Assembly: GCF_014235765.1 (NCBI RefSeq)
Contig: NZ_JACMYH010000003.1
Span: 372,001 to 436,000 of the forward strand
Source of the DNA: Pseudomonas baltica
GTDB taxonomy: Bacteria; Pseudomonadota; Gammaproteobacteria; Pseudomonadales; Pseudomonadaceae
DNA length: 64,000 nt
Direction of reading: 5' to 3'
Shown here: positions 46,634-55,976 of the stretch, piece by piece
How positions within the stretch are numbered: position 1 is the stretch's first letter
Layout: the number at the start of each line of letters is the position of its first letter
Made by a program: the position numbers and the translations under genes
The notes under the pieces: model-generated
What the model was told of the DNA's origin: nothing
The model's database searches: none
Seen by the model: the letters and a program-made list of their open reading frames with translations, nothing else

Positions 46634-46651
46634 GTCGAGGAATCAACCGTC

Positions 46652-48712
46652 ATGGCTTTCGAAGCGATGTTCCAGCCGATCCAGATCGGCAAGCTGACGA
46701 TCCGCAACCGCGTGCTCAGCACCGCGCACGCCGAGGTCTACGCCACCGACGGCGGCATGACCACCGATCGTTACGTGAAATACTACGAAGAGAAAGCCAA
46801 GGGTGGAATAGGCCTGGCCATCTGCGGCGGTTCCTCCAGCGTGGCCATCGACAGCCCCCAGGGCTGGTGGAAATCGGTCAACCTGGCCACCGACAAGATC
46901 ATTCCGCATTTCCAGAACCTGGCCGACGCCATGCACAAGCATGGGGCCAAGATCATGATCCAGATCACCCACATGGGCCGTCGCTCGCGGTGGGACGGCG
47001 AGCACTGGCCGACCCTGATGTCGCCCTCGGGTATCCGCGAGCCGGTGCACCGCGCCACCTGCAAGACCATCGAGCCTGAAGAGATCTGGCGCGTGATCGG
47101 CAACTACGCCAGCGCTGCGGCCCGCGCCAAGGCCGGCGGCCTGGACGGCGTCGAGCTGTCGGCGGTGCACCAGCACATGATCGACCAGTTCTGGAGCCCG
47201 CGGGTCAACAAGCGCACCGATGAGTGGGGCGGCAGCTTCGAGAACCGCATGCGCTTCGGCATGGAGGTAATCAAGGCCGTGCGCAAGGAAGTCGGCGACG
47301 ACTTCTGCGTGGGGCTGCGCATCTGCGGCGACGAATTCCATCCCGATGGCCTCAGCCACGAGGACATGAAGGAAATCGCCAAGTACTACTGCGACACCGG
47401 CATGCTCGATTTCCTCGGCGTGGTGGGCTCGGGTTGCGACACCCACAACACCCTGGCCAACGTCATTCCCAACATGAGCTACCCGCCCGAGCCGTTCCTG
47501 CACCTGGCGGCCGGGATCAAGGAGGTGGTGAACATTCCGGTGCTGCACGCGCAGAACATCAAGGATCCGAACCAGGCGACGCGTATTCTGGAAGGCGGCT
47601 ACGTCGACATGGTCGGCATGACCCGGGCGCACATCGCCGACCCGCACCTGATCGCCAAGATCAAGATGGGCCAGATCGACCAGATCAAGCAATGCGTGGG
47701 CGCCAACTACTGCATCGACCGGCAGTACCAGGGGCTGGACGTGCTATGCATTCAGAACGCGGCCACGTCGCGCGAATACATGGGCGTGCCGCACATCATC
47801 GAAAAGTCCACCGGCGTGAAGCGCAAGGTGGTGGTGGTCGGCGCAGGGCCTGCCGGCATGGAGGCCGCGCGCGTGGCGGCCGAGCGTGGCCACGACGTGA
47901 CATTGTTCGAGAAGAAGGACTTCATCGGTGGGCAGATCACCACTGCGTCCAAGGCGCCGCAGCGTGACCAGATCGCCGGCATCACCCGCTGGTTCCAGCT
48001 GGAACTGGCGCGCCTGAAGGTCGACCTGCGCCTGGGCACGGCCGCCGATGCCGATACCATCATGGACCTGCGCCCGGACATCGTCGTGCTGGCGGTGGGT
48101 GGCCACCCGTTTCTGGAACAGAACGAGCACTGGGGCGCCGAAGAGGGCCTGGTGGTCAGCAGCTGGGACGTGCTCGACGGCAAGGTCGCACCGGGCAAGA
48201 ACGTGCTGGTGTACGACACCATCTGCGAGTTCACCGGCATGTCGGTGGCCGACTTCCTCGCCGACAAGGGCAGCCAGGTGGAGATCGTCACCGACGACAT
48301 CAAGCCGGGCGTGGCCATCGGCGGTACGTCGTTCCCCACCTACTACCGCAGCATGTACCCCAAGGAAGTGATCATGACCGGCGACATGATGCTGGACAAG
48401 GTCTACCGCGAGGGCGACAAGCTGGTGGCCGTGCTGGAGAACGAATACACCGGCGCCAAGGAAGAACGCGTGGTCGACCAGGTGGTGGTAGAGAACGGCG
48501 TGCGTCCCGACGAACAGCTCTACTACGCGCTCAAGCAGGGGTCGCGTAACAAGGGCCAGATGGACATCGACGCCTTGTTCGCGATCCAGCCGCAGCCGTC
48601 GTTGAGTACCTCGGGCGACGACTATCTGCTGTTTCGTATCGGCGACTGCGTGGCCCAGCGCAACACCCACGCGGCGATCTACGACGCGCTGCGCCTGTGC
48701 AAGGATTTTTGA
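46652..48712 (+). CDS. dgcA: Dimethylglycine demethylase subunit DgcA
   Basis: 686 residues. An N-terminal FMN-binding Old-Yellow-Enzyme barrel (about 1-370: MFQPIQIGKLTIRNRVLSTA, ELSAVHQHMIDQFWSPRVNK) is followed by an iron-sulfur segment and a C-terminal FAD/NAD-type domain (VVVVGAGPAGMEAARVAAER). Relatives are trimethylamine dehydrogenase-like enzymes. DgcA with DgcB demethylates dimethylglycine to sarcosine. The iron-sulfur motif reads CVGANYC with a further Cys in LCIQNA: the second ligand of the usual CxxCxxxC is Ala. GAGGAA precedes the ATG by nine bases. Confidence 0.95.
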   Translation: MAFEAMFQPIQIGKLTIRNRVLSTAHAEVYATDGGMTTDRYVKYYEEKAKGGIGLAICGGSSSVAIDSPQGWWKSVNLATDKIIPHFQNLADAMHKHGAKIMIQITHMGRRSRWDGEHWPTLMSPSGIREPVHRATCKTIEPEEIWRVIGNYASAAARAKAGGLDGVELSAVHQHMIDQFWSPRVNKRTDEWGGSFENRMRFGMEVIKAVRKEVGDDFCVGLRICGDEFHPDGLSHEDMKEIAKYYCDTGMLDFLGVVGSGCDTHNTLANVIPNMSYPPEPFLHLAAGIKEVVNIPVLHAQNIKDPNQATRILEGGYVDMVGMTRAHIADPHLIAKIKMGQIDQIKQCVGANYCIDRQYQGLDVLCIQNAATSREYMGVPHIIEKSTGVKRKVVVVGAGPAGMEAARVAAERGHDVTLFEKKDFIGGQITTASKAPQRDQIAGITRWFQLELARLKVDLRLGTAADADTIMDLRPDIVVLAVGGHPFLEQNEHWGAEEGLVVSSWDVLDGKVAPGKNVLVYDTICEFTGMSVADFLADKGSQVEIVTDDIKPGVAIGGTSFPTYYRSMYPKEVIMTGDMMLDKVYREGDKLVAVLENEYTGAKEERVVDQVVVENGVRPDEQLYYALKQGSRNKGQMDIDALFAIQPQPSLSTSGDDYLLFRIGDCVAQRNTHAAIYDALRLCKDF

Positions 48713-48722
48713 CCCTGCTCCC

Positions 48723-48809
48723 GTAGGAGCGGTCATCGGCCGCGAAGGGATCACTGCGGTGTACCTGATACAGCGCAGTGACCGTTTCGCGGCCGATGAC
48801 CGCTCCTAC
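48723..48809. repeat. REP family A inverted pair
   Basis: 87-bp unit with GTAGGAGCGGTCATCGGCCG and an inverted GACCGCTCCTAC end, in the dgcA-dgcB gap. As in the bet operon, the element lies inside a transcription unit. Confidence 0.9.
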
Positions 48810-48831
48810 GAGGGTCCACAGAGGCTTCACC

Positions 48832-50784
48832 ATGCTCAATACACTGCTTCCCATCCTGCTGTTCGCCGCCCTCGCCTTGGCTGTTCTGGGCGCCGTGCGG
48901 CGAGTCAATATGTGGCGCCGCGGTCGGCCATCCCAGGTCGACCTGCTGGGCGGCCTGCTGGCCATGCCCAAGCGCTACATGGTCGACCTGCACCATGTGG
49001 TCGCGCGCGACAAGTACATCGCCAACACCCACGTCGCCACGGCCGGTGGCGCTGTGCTGGCGGCGGTGCTGGCGGTGCTGGTCCATGGCTTCGGCCTGCA
49101 CGATCGCATGCTTGGCTATGCGCTGCTGTTCGCCACCGCGCTGATGTTCGTCGGTGCCTGCTTCGTCTATGCCCGCCGCCGCAACCCGCCCGCGCGCCTG
49201 TCCAAGGGCCCGTGGATGCGCCTGCCGAAAAGCCTGCTGATGTTCTCGGCCACCTTCTTCATCGCCACCTTGCCGGTGGCCGGTATCTTGCCGATGAATT
49301 TCGGCGGTTGGGTACTGGCTGCGGTGCTGGGCATCGGCGTGCTGTGGGGCGTGTCGGAACTGTTTCTCGGACTGACCTGGGGCGGGCCGATGAAGCACGC
49401 TTTCGCTGGCGCCTTGCACCTGGCCTGGCACCGCCGCGCCGAACGCTTTGGCGGTGGTCGCTCCACCGGCCTGAAGCCGTTGGACCTGAACGACCCCACT
49501 GCGCCGCTGGGCGTGGAAAAACCCAAGGACTTCACCTGGAACCAGCTGCTGGGCTTCGATGCCTGCGTGCAGTGCGGCAAATGTGAAGCCGCGTGCCCGG
49601 CGTTCGCCGCCGGTCAACCGTTGAACCCGAAGAAGCTCATTCAGGACATGGTCGTAGGCCTGGCCGGTGGCACCGATGCGAACTTCGCCGGCAGCCCCTA
49701 TCCTGGCAAGGCCATTGGCGAACACGCCGGCAACCCGCACCAGCCTATCGTCAATGGCCTGGTCGATGCCGACACCCTGTGGTCGTGCACCACCTGCCGC
49801 GCCTGCGTGGAAGAGTGTCCGATGATGATCGAGCACGTCGATGCCATCGTCGACATGCGCCGCCACCTGACCCTGGAAAAAGGTGCCACGCCCAACAAGG
49901 GCGCCGAAGTGCTGGACAACCTGATCGCCACCGACAACCCCGGCGGTTTCAATCCCGGTGGCCGGATGAACTGGGCCGCCGACCTCAACCTCGACCTGTT
50001 CGGTGACCGGAAGACTGCCGACGTGCTGTTCTGGGTCGGTGACGGTGCCTTCGACATGCGCAACCAACGCACCTTGCGCGCCTTCGTCAAAGTGCTGAAA
50101 GCGGCCAAGGTCGATTTCGCCGTGCTCGGCCTGGAAGAGCGCGACAGCGGAGACGTGGCGCGGCGACTGGGCGACGAGGCCACCTTCCAACTGCTGGCCA
50201 AGCGCAATATCGGCACCCTCGCCAAGTACGGTTTCAAGCGCATCGTCACCTGCGACCCCCACAGCTTCCATGTGTTGAAGAACGAGTACGGTGCGCTGGG
50301 CGGCAACTATCAGGTGCTGCATCACAGCACCTTCATGGGCGAACTGGTCTCCGCCGGCCAGCTCCACCTGGGGCAGCACAAGGGCGGCAGCGTGACCTAC
50401 CACGACCCGTGCTACCTGGGCCGCTACAACGGCGAGTACCAGGCCCCGCGCGATGTGCTCAAGGCGCTGGGTATCGAGGTCAAGGAAATGCAGCGCTCGG
50501 GTTTCCGTTCCCGCTGTTGCGGTGGCGGTGGCGGCGCGCCGATCACCGACATACCCGGCAAGCAGCGCATTCCCGACATGCGCATGGAAGACATCCGCGA
50601 AACCCAGGCCGAAGTCGTGGCCGTGGGCTGCCCGCAGTGCACCGCCATGCTCGAAGGCGTGGTGGAACCGCGGCCGTTGGTCAAGGACATCGCCGAACTG
50701 GTCGCCGAGGCGCTGGTCGAGGACAGTGTTGCCCCCGCCAGGCCCGCACCGGCCAAACGTGAAGTTGTCGAGGAGGTGCATTGA
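48832..50784 (+). CDS. dgcB: Dimethylglycine demethylase subunit DgcB (membrane iron-sulfur protein)
   Basis: 650 residues. Four to five membrane helices at the N-terminus (about 1-190), two 4Fe-4S motifs (CVQCGKCEAACP; CTTCRACVEECP) at about 247-345, then two Cys-rich CCG domains (HDPCYLGRYNGEY with SRCCGGGGG; CDPHSF earlier). This is the HdrD/GlcF-like electron-transfer layout on a membrane anchor. It probably passes electrons from DgcA towards Etf and the quinone pool. The stop overlaps the EtfA-like start by one base (TGATG). The start at 48832 follows GAGG. Confidence 0.93.
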   Translation: MLNTLLPILLFAALALAVLGAVRRVNMWRRGRPSQVDLLGGLLAMPKRYMVDLHHVVARDKYIANTHVATAGGAVLAAVLAVLVHGFGLHDRMLGYALLFATALMFVGACFVYARRRNPPARLSKGPWMRLPKSLLMFSATFFIATLPVAGILPMNFGGWVLAAVLGIGVLWGVSELFLGLTWGGPMKHAFAGALHLAWHRRAERFGGGRSTGLKPLDLNDPTAPLGVEKPKDFTWNQLLGFDACVQCGKCEAACPAFAAGQPLNPKKLIQDMVVGLAGGTDANFAGSPYPGKAIGEHAGNPHQPIVNGLVDADTLWSCTTCRACVEECPMMIEHVDAIVDMRRHLTLEKGATPNKGAEVLDNLIATDNPGGFNPGGRMNWAADLNLDLFGDRKTADVLFWVGDGAFDMRNQRTLRAFVKVLKAAKVDFAVLGLEERDSGDVARRLGDEATFQLLAKRNIGTLAKYGFKRIVTCDPHSFHVLKNEYGALGGNYQVLHHSTFMGELVSAGQLHLGQHKGGSVTYHDPCYLGRYNGEYQAPRDVLKALGIEVKEMQRSGFRSRCCGGGGGAPITDIPGKQRIPDMRMEDIRETQAEVVAVGCPQCTAMLEGVVEPRPLVKDIAELVAEALVEDSVAPARPAPAKREVVEEVH

Positions 50785-52004
50785 TGAGTGACCTCATCCG
50801 TCGTGATCCGCGGGCCGAGTGGATCGCCCGCAACCGCCTGCATCCCTTGCACAGTGCCCTGCAGCCTCAGGCCAGTGCGTGGATGGGGCCCAATGGCGTC
50901 ATGCGCAAGAACCCCCACGGCATCGGTTTCATCGGCGCCAACGGGATCAAGCGCATCGACCGCAGCGGCGCCCAGCAGGGCGGCGCGAGCAAGCGTTCGG
51001 CAGCCGTGGAAGTCAAGCTGCCCTTGCACCAGGTGGCGGTGCCCCAATTTTACATCGCCGTGGTACCGGACATGGTCGGCGGCCGCCTGAGCAGCCACGA
51101 CCGCGACGTGCTGGGCCTGGCCCATCGCCTGGCAGCAGGGGGTGGCGCGGTATTGGCTATCGTCTTCGGCGAATACAAGGAAAACGCTTTCGATAGCGCA
51201 GGCGTCGACCGGCTGTTGATTCTGCAGGGCGGCGAATTCGAAGGTTATGCGCCGGAACAGCGAATCCACGGCCTGCGCGCGGTGGATAATCAGTTCAGCC
51301 CACGCCATTGGCTGCTGCCCGACAGCCGTACCGGCGGTGGCGAGCTGGGTCGGCGTTTTGCCGCTTGCCAGGGTGAACGTCCCGCCACACGTGTGTGGCA
51401 GGTCAAGGACGGCCAGTGCATCAGCCGTGCCGGTGCCGGCCAGCAGGACATTGCCCGACCGCTGCCGCGCTTGATCCTGGCGGCCGCCGAATGCGCCGAA
51501 CCGGTTGACGAGACTCGTCACGAAGCGCTGCCGGTGGCGTTGTCCACAGCCACGGCGCGCAGCCTGCCGCGCATCGAAGACCTCGGTGCGGTAGCAGTCG
51601 ACCCGGCGGCCGTGCCCATGGCCGAATCGGAATTCATATTCTCGGGGGGTAATGGGGTCAAGGACTGGGAACTGTTCCACCGTACGGCCCAGGCCTTGGG
51701 TGCGACCGAAGGTGCCTCGCGGGTGGCGGTGGACGATGGTTTCATGCTGCGCGATCGTCAGGTCGGCGCCAGTGGTACCTGGGTGACCGCGCGGGTCTAC
51801 GTGGCGGTGGGCATTTCCGGTGCCATCCAGCACTTGCAGGGCATTGGTGGTTGCGACAAGGTCATCGCCATCAACCTCGACGCCAACTGCGACATGGTCA
51901 AGCGCGCCGACCTGTCGGTGATCGGCGACGGGCAGGCGATCATGCACGCCTTGATCGACGCCATCCAGGCCTATCGCAACCAAGCCAAGCGCGATGCCGC
52001 CTGA
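50784..52004 (+). CDS. Electron transfer flavoprotein, alpha-subunit-like
   Basis: 406 residues, equivalent to PA5400. The C-terminal FAD domain has GASGTWVTARVYVAVGISGA and VIAINLDANCDMVKRADLSV, which are EtfA signatures. The N-terminus is about 90 residues longer than in ordinary EtfA, beginning MSDLIRRDPRAEWIARNRLH. It accepts electrons from a dehydrogenase, here presumably DgcA/DgcB, and pairs with the adjacent beta-like subunit. Translation is coupled to dgcB. Confidence 0.9.
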   Translation: MSDLIRRDPRAEWIARNRLHPLHSALQPQASAWMGPNGVMRKNPHGIGFIGANGIKRIDRSGAQQGGASKRSAAVEVKLPLHQVAVPQFYIAVVPDMVGGRLSSHDRDVLGLAHRLAAGGGAVLAIVFGEYKENAFDSAGVDRLLILQGGEFEGYAPEQRIHGLRAVDNQFSPRHWLLPDSRTGGGELGRRFAACQGERPATRVWQVKDGQCISRAGAGQQDIARPLPRLILAAAECAEPVDETRHEALPVALSTATARSLPRIEDLGAVAVDPAAVPMAESEFIFSGGNGVKDWELFHRTAQALGATEGASRVAVDDGFMLRDRQVGASGTWVTARVYVAVGISGAIQHLQGIGGCDKVIAINLDANCDMVKRADLSVIGDGQAIMHALIDAIQAYRNQAKRDAA

Positions 52005-52032
52005 TGGGCGCCACGATGAGAGAGACACAGCC

Positions 52033-52806
52033 ATGAACACCAAGGTCATCACCCTCGTTTCCATCGGCGCCCACCCGACGTCCGGCCGCCCCCGGCGCGC
52101 AGACCAGGATTCACGCGCCGTGGAGCTGGGGCTGCAACTGGCCGGAGATGACCTGCAGGTACTGCACGCCGGCGATGTCGCCGAGCCTGCGTTGCGCGCG
52201 TACCTGGGCATGGGCCTGCAACAGCTGCACGTGCTCGAACAGCCACAAGGCGCCGATGCCTTGCCGGCCCTGTGCGACTACCTGCAAGCGGCCGGTGCGC
52301 ACGTGGTGCTCACCGGTACCCAGGCCGAAACCGGCGAAGGCTCGGGCATGTTGCCCTTTCTGCTGGCGGAAAAACTCGGCTGGCCGTTGATCGTTGGCCT
52401 GGCCGAGGTCGAGTCCATCGACAACGGCGTGGCTCAGGTGCTGCAGGCCTTGCCCCGAGGCCAAAGACGGCGCCTCAAGGTGCGACTGCCGTTGCTGGCC
52501 ACCGTCGACAACGCCGCGCCCAAGCCCCGGCAGAGCGCCTACGGCCCGGCGCAGCGCGGACGGCTGCCGGTGGATGCGGTGGAGGTGATCAACGACGAAC
52601 TGTTCGACAGCGCCGAGCTGCAACCGGCCAAGCCCCGGCCCAAACGCCTGAAGGTGATCAAGGCCAAGAGCGGCGCGGATCGCATGAAGGCCGCCACGGC
52701 CAAGGCCAGTGGCGGAGGAGGGCAGGTGCTCAAGGGCCTGAGCGCCGAAGAGGGCGCTCAGGCGGTGCTCAAGGCGTTGATCGAGGAGGGGGTGGTGCGG
52801 CTCTGA
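52033..52806 (+). CDS. Electron transfer flavoprotein, beta-subunit-like
   Basis: 257 residues, equivalent to PA5401. The ETF-type AMP/nucleotide fold includes VITLVSIGAHPTSGRPRRAD, LTGTQAETGEGSGMLPFLLA and LGWPLIVGLAEVESIDNGVA. The C-terminus is Lys-rich (KPRPKRLKVIKAKSGADRMK) and Gly-rich. It forms the Etf heterodimer with the upstream gene. 28 bases after that gene; last of the dgc unit. Convergent with the Rhs gene, only 11 bases away. Confidence 0.9.
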   Translation: MNTKVITLVSIGAHPTSGRPRRADQDSRAVELGLQLAGDDLQVLHAGDVAEPALRAYLGMGLQQLHVLEQPQGADALPALCDYLQAAGAHVVLTGTQAETGEGSGMLPFLLAEKLGWPLIVGLAEVESIDNGVAQVLQALPRGQRRRLKVRLPLLATVDNAAPKPRQSAYGPAQRGRLPVDAVEVINDELFDSAELQPAKPRPKRLKVIKAKSGADRMKAATAKASGGGGQVLKGLSAEEGAQAVLKALIEEGVVRL

Positions 52807-52817
52807 TGCGCGCGTCG

Positions 52818-55800
52818 CTACAAGGCAAGTACGTCGACTTGATGCCGCTGGCGGAATGCGCTGGTGGCACCGGCAGCCGTTTGCAGATGGTCAACAGCCG
52901 TACTGAATTGCGCGGCCAGGCCGCCCAACGTCATGCTTTTTCCAGTAAGCGTGCTATTGGTCAGCCCGGTGAGTTTATCGTCGGCCTCGGTCGCGTTGTA
53001 CATCTTTGCTATCTGTAGCGTCCGCCGATAAAGCTCGGCGAACGCACCGTCCGCGCTGGTTTCCAAAAGTTCGAGTTTCGCCGGGTCTTTGTCTTGTTGG
53101 GTTTTATACAGTTCATAGCCAGCCTTGATTGCATCGACGCCGATCTTGACGGCGACGCCCGCTGGCCCCGCGGCTTTGGAGCCTGCGGTTTTGGCGGCTT
53201 CAGTGCCGAGGTTCAGGGCATTCTTGGGATTGTCGGGTACGTAAGTGCGAGACTTGTAGTAGAGCTTACCCACCAGGCCGTTCTTGCGAATCTTCGCGTC
53301 ATGAATGATTGATGAAGCACTCAGAGTTCCAGTACGCAGATGCAGAGTGGCGGTATTACCGGCTTTCTCCATTGCCTTTTCCGAGGCGACACTGGCCAGC
53401 TTGCCGAGCACCATGCCTATGCCAGCACCGGCCAGAGCACCCGCCGGGCCCAATGCCATCGCCCCGACGGCTGTGCCAATGGCTGTTCCCGTGGCTGTAG
53501 AACTCAAGTTGGAAACGACGATGGTCGCCCCTCGAAGTCCGACCGACTTCGCCAGCTCGGTATTGCTTTCCATATTTTTCAGTGCCTGGATCACACCCTT
53601 GCTATTGGTTACAGAAATTTCGTAGGCCGAAAGCAGTACCTGCGCGCGGCTCTGCCTGGTGCGATTGAACCAGGTCTTGCAATGGCCTTTCCAGTTCTCG
53701 TATTTACGGCGTCGCTCGCTCTCGGAACCGGCTCCCCAATACGGCTGCCCCGCCAGGTATTCGTCTGTAGGGCCCGCTTCAATCATGCTTTCAAGGGTGT
53801 CATGCTTTGTTTTGGCGCGCCCATCACCGTCCACCATGGTGATCGGATTATTGCCTACCATCGCATAAAGGTTCAGACCGTCGATATCGCCCGCCGGATC
53901 CGGATTGATCCATCGCATCAGCCAGGGTGCGTAGTAGCGCAAGCCGTAATAGTAAAGACCGGTGGCGTCACGTTCCTTGCCGGAGTAGCGGATGGTTTTG
54001 TACTTGGCTTGCAGTGCACTGCGACCAGCCCAGCAGGCGGTGCCTCCGAACGGATAGTATTCTTCCCGGCTCAATAACTGGCCGTCGCTGCCCAACTCCA
54101 ATGTGGCTGAGCGCAAATGGTTGCTCAGCGTGAAACGCAGTTGATCATTAGGCAAACCCTCGGGTTTGCCATGTGCCCAATGCAGCAGACGGACGCCGTT
54201 CTTACCCGCTTGCGCAACGATGACATGCAAGCGCTCACCGCTGCGGCTGTCCGTCCGAATTTCCAGCCCCGGCAGGTAGCGGACCTCACATCGACGTGCA
54301 CCGCTGCGCTGTTGGGCATGGGATATCTTGCGCAAACGACTTCCCGCAGCGTCGTAGATGTAGCGCTCATAGTCGTCTTCTTCATCGTCGCGCTGCACCG
54401 GTGCCACGCGCTGCAGCTGGTTGTATTCATCCCATGTCATTACCTGCCCGGGCAGCAGTTCGCGGGAGTTTCCATTGGCATCGAAGCCATCGGTCAACTG
54501 GCTTTCATCGGGGAGTTGCCCATTGCGCTCGGGCAGCGATCTGTTGCTGGCACTTGCCACCGCCATTCTGAGTGTTCGGTTTCGTTGCCCATTGACGTGG
54601 CGAAGCTCTGTCAGGTTGCCCGCCCGGTCATACTCCATGTTCTGCCTGTAGTTGAGCAGCAAGGAAGGATCCTGAGGCATTGCCAGCAACGGCGGCAGTG
54701 ATGGGCCTTCGCCGCCCGCATTTGCGGCTTCGCGACCGGTAGATTCGATCAGTTGGCAAAACGAGTCATAGCGATATTCGTTGACCGCTTCGATGCGACG
54801 ATTGGCGTGGTACCTGGTGGGTTGAGATTGATCGCTGACTTTGATGATGTTGCCGACTGGGTCATACAGGTAGTGCAAATCCTGAAGCACGACCGCGTCG
54901 GCGCTTACGGACGTTGCCCTGAGTAGCTGTTGGTCGATGGGGTCGTACTCGGCGCGGCTTGTCACGCCATTGCCTATCGTTTGCGAAACGATCCGCCCGC
55001 CTGCATCATGAGTCAACGCCGACAGCAGTTCACAGTTCAGCCCTTCGGCGGTCACCAGCCGGCTGGTAGCCTCCAGACCACTGATGTCATGGCCAAAATG
55101 TTGCGCATTACCCAAGGCGTCTCTGTGAGTGACAAGCATGCCGGTGGCATCGTGGGTATAGGAGGTGCGATAACCCGGCCCAGGCTCCAGCAGGGCATCG
55201 CGTTCCGCCAGGGAAACGGGCCAGTCGGGTAGCACCTCTGCGTCCAGAAAACGCTGCGTATAGCTGATCGCTTCGCCATTGATGTCAAACCCATGGGCGA
55301 TTCTGCTGCCCGCGTCATCGTCATGCCGATAGCTCGTGCCGCACAGATTGCGAGCAGCGTGCTCGCTGTCGACCGCTGCGTAATCGACGCGCTGCGTGAC
55401 GCGTTGCCGGCCCTCGGCATCGCGTTTGGCAACCGATATCAACCTGGCGTGCCGGTCATAATTCAGCGTGGTGTGGATGCCTTTGCTGTCCCAGCTTTCC
55501 CGGTTGGAGCCTTGGGCGTCGAGCAACATCGCTTTCCAGCCAGAATCCGCATTGCGCTGCAACAACGGTGTACCCGAGAAGCTGAACACCGTTGCTTGAT
55601 TCGGCGTCTCGCTCACACCGCTCTGGAAATGCTCGAACTGACGCGGATCCCACTGGCTGACAGGACGGCCTGCGTGGTCATGCCATTGGGCACTGACCCG
55701 GGGCTCGGCAGGGACGTCGGCTTCGCGTCGGTAATAACCGATGGTACGTACGGCCAGGCCACGGGGGTCGGACACCACCAGCGCCGGCGTGCGGGCATGG

Positions 55801-55838
55801 ATGGCGAGTTGATCGGAGATGCTTCGAAGGGGCGACAT
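52818..55838 (-). CDS. TccC-like RHS-repeat protein with unknown C-terminal domain
   Basis: 1006 residues. An N-terminal region of TccC/insecticidal Tc C-component type (LAIHARTPALVVSDPRGLAV, RTIGYYRREADVP) leads into YD repeats and the RHS-associated core ending about residue 673 (RYSGKERDATGLYYYGLRYY, INPDPAGDIDGLNLY, NNPITMVDGDG). The variable C-terminal 333 residues, normally the released toxin, match no domain I recognise. They contain a Gly/Ala-rich hydrophobic stretch (ATGTAIGTAVGAMALGPAGA) that could insert into membranes. No TcA or TcB gene and no obvious immunity gene are adjacent. Base composition is lower in GC than its neighbours, which suggests transfer. Confidence 0.85.
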   Translation of the reverse strand: MSPLRSISDQLAIHARTPALVVSDPRGLAVRTIGYYRREADVPAEPRVSAQWHDHAGRPVSQWDPRQFEHFQSGVSETPNQATVFSFSGTPLLQRNADSGWKAMLLDAQGSNRESWDSKGIHTTLNYDRHARLISVAKRDAEGRQRVTQRVDYAAVDSEHAARNLCGTSYRHDDDAGSRIAHGFDINGEAISYTQRFLDAEVLPDWPVSLAERDALLEPGPGYRTSYTHDATGMLVTHRDALGNAQHFGHDISGLEATSRLVTAEGLNCELLSALTHDAGGRIVSQTIGNGVTSRAEYDPIDQQLLRATSVSADAVVLQDLHYLYDPVGNIIKVSDQSQPTRYHANRRIEAVNEYRYDSFCQLIESTGREAANAGGEGPSLPPLLAMPQDPSLLLNYRQNMEYDRAGNLTELRHVNGQRNRTLRMAVASASNRSLPERNGQLPDESQLTDGFDANGNSRELLPGQVMTWDEYNQLQRVAPVQRDDEEDDYERYIYDAAGSRLRKISHAQQRSGARRCEVRYLPGLEIRTDSRSGERLHVIVAQAGKNGVRLLHWAHGKPEGLPNDQLRFTLSNHLRSATLELGSDGQLLSREEYYPFGGTACWAGRSALQAKYKTIRYSGKERDATGLYYYGLRYYAPWLMRWINPDPAGDIDGLNLYAMVGNNPITMVDGDGRAKTKHDTLESMIEAGPTDEYLAGQPYWGAGSESERRRKYENWKGHCKTWFNRTRQSRAQVLLSAYEISVTNSKGVIQALKNMESNTELAKSVGLRGATIVVSNLSSTATGTAIGTAVGAMALGPAGALAGAGIGMVLGKLASVASEKAMEKAGNTATLHLRTGTLSASSIIHDAKIRKNGLVGKLYYKSRTYVPDNPKNALNLGTEAAKTAGSKAAGPAGVAVKIGVDAIKAGYELYKTQQDKDPAKLELLETSADGAFAELYRRTLQIAKMYNATEADDKLTGLTNSTLTGKSMTLGGLAAQFSTAVDHLQTAAGATSAFRQRHQVDVLAL

Positions 55839-55976
55839 GCTGTCCTGCCTTGCTCGGATAGATTTCCCTCTTTATCTCTGATCGACCGGCAGCCAGCCAT
55901 GAACACCCACGGTATCAACGCTGCGCACAACTGTAGCGGCGATGCAGGCCGCGTTCGGCTTGCCGTGCCGGGTGCG

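Noticed and set aside
52807..52817. Immunity gene downstream of the Rhs protein
   Set aside because: Only 11 bases lie between its stop and the convergent EtfB-like gene.
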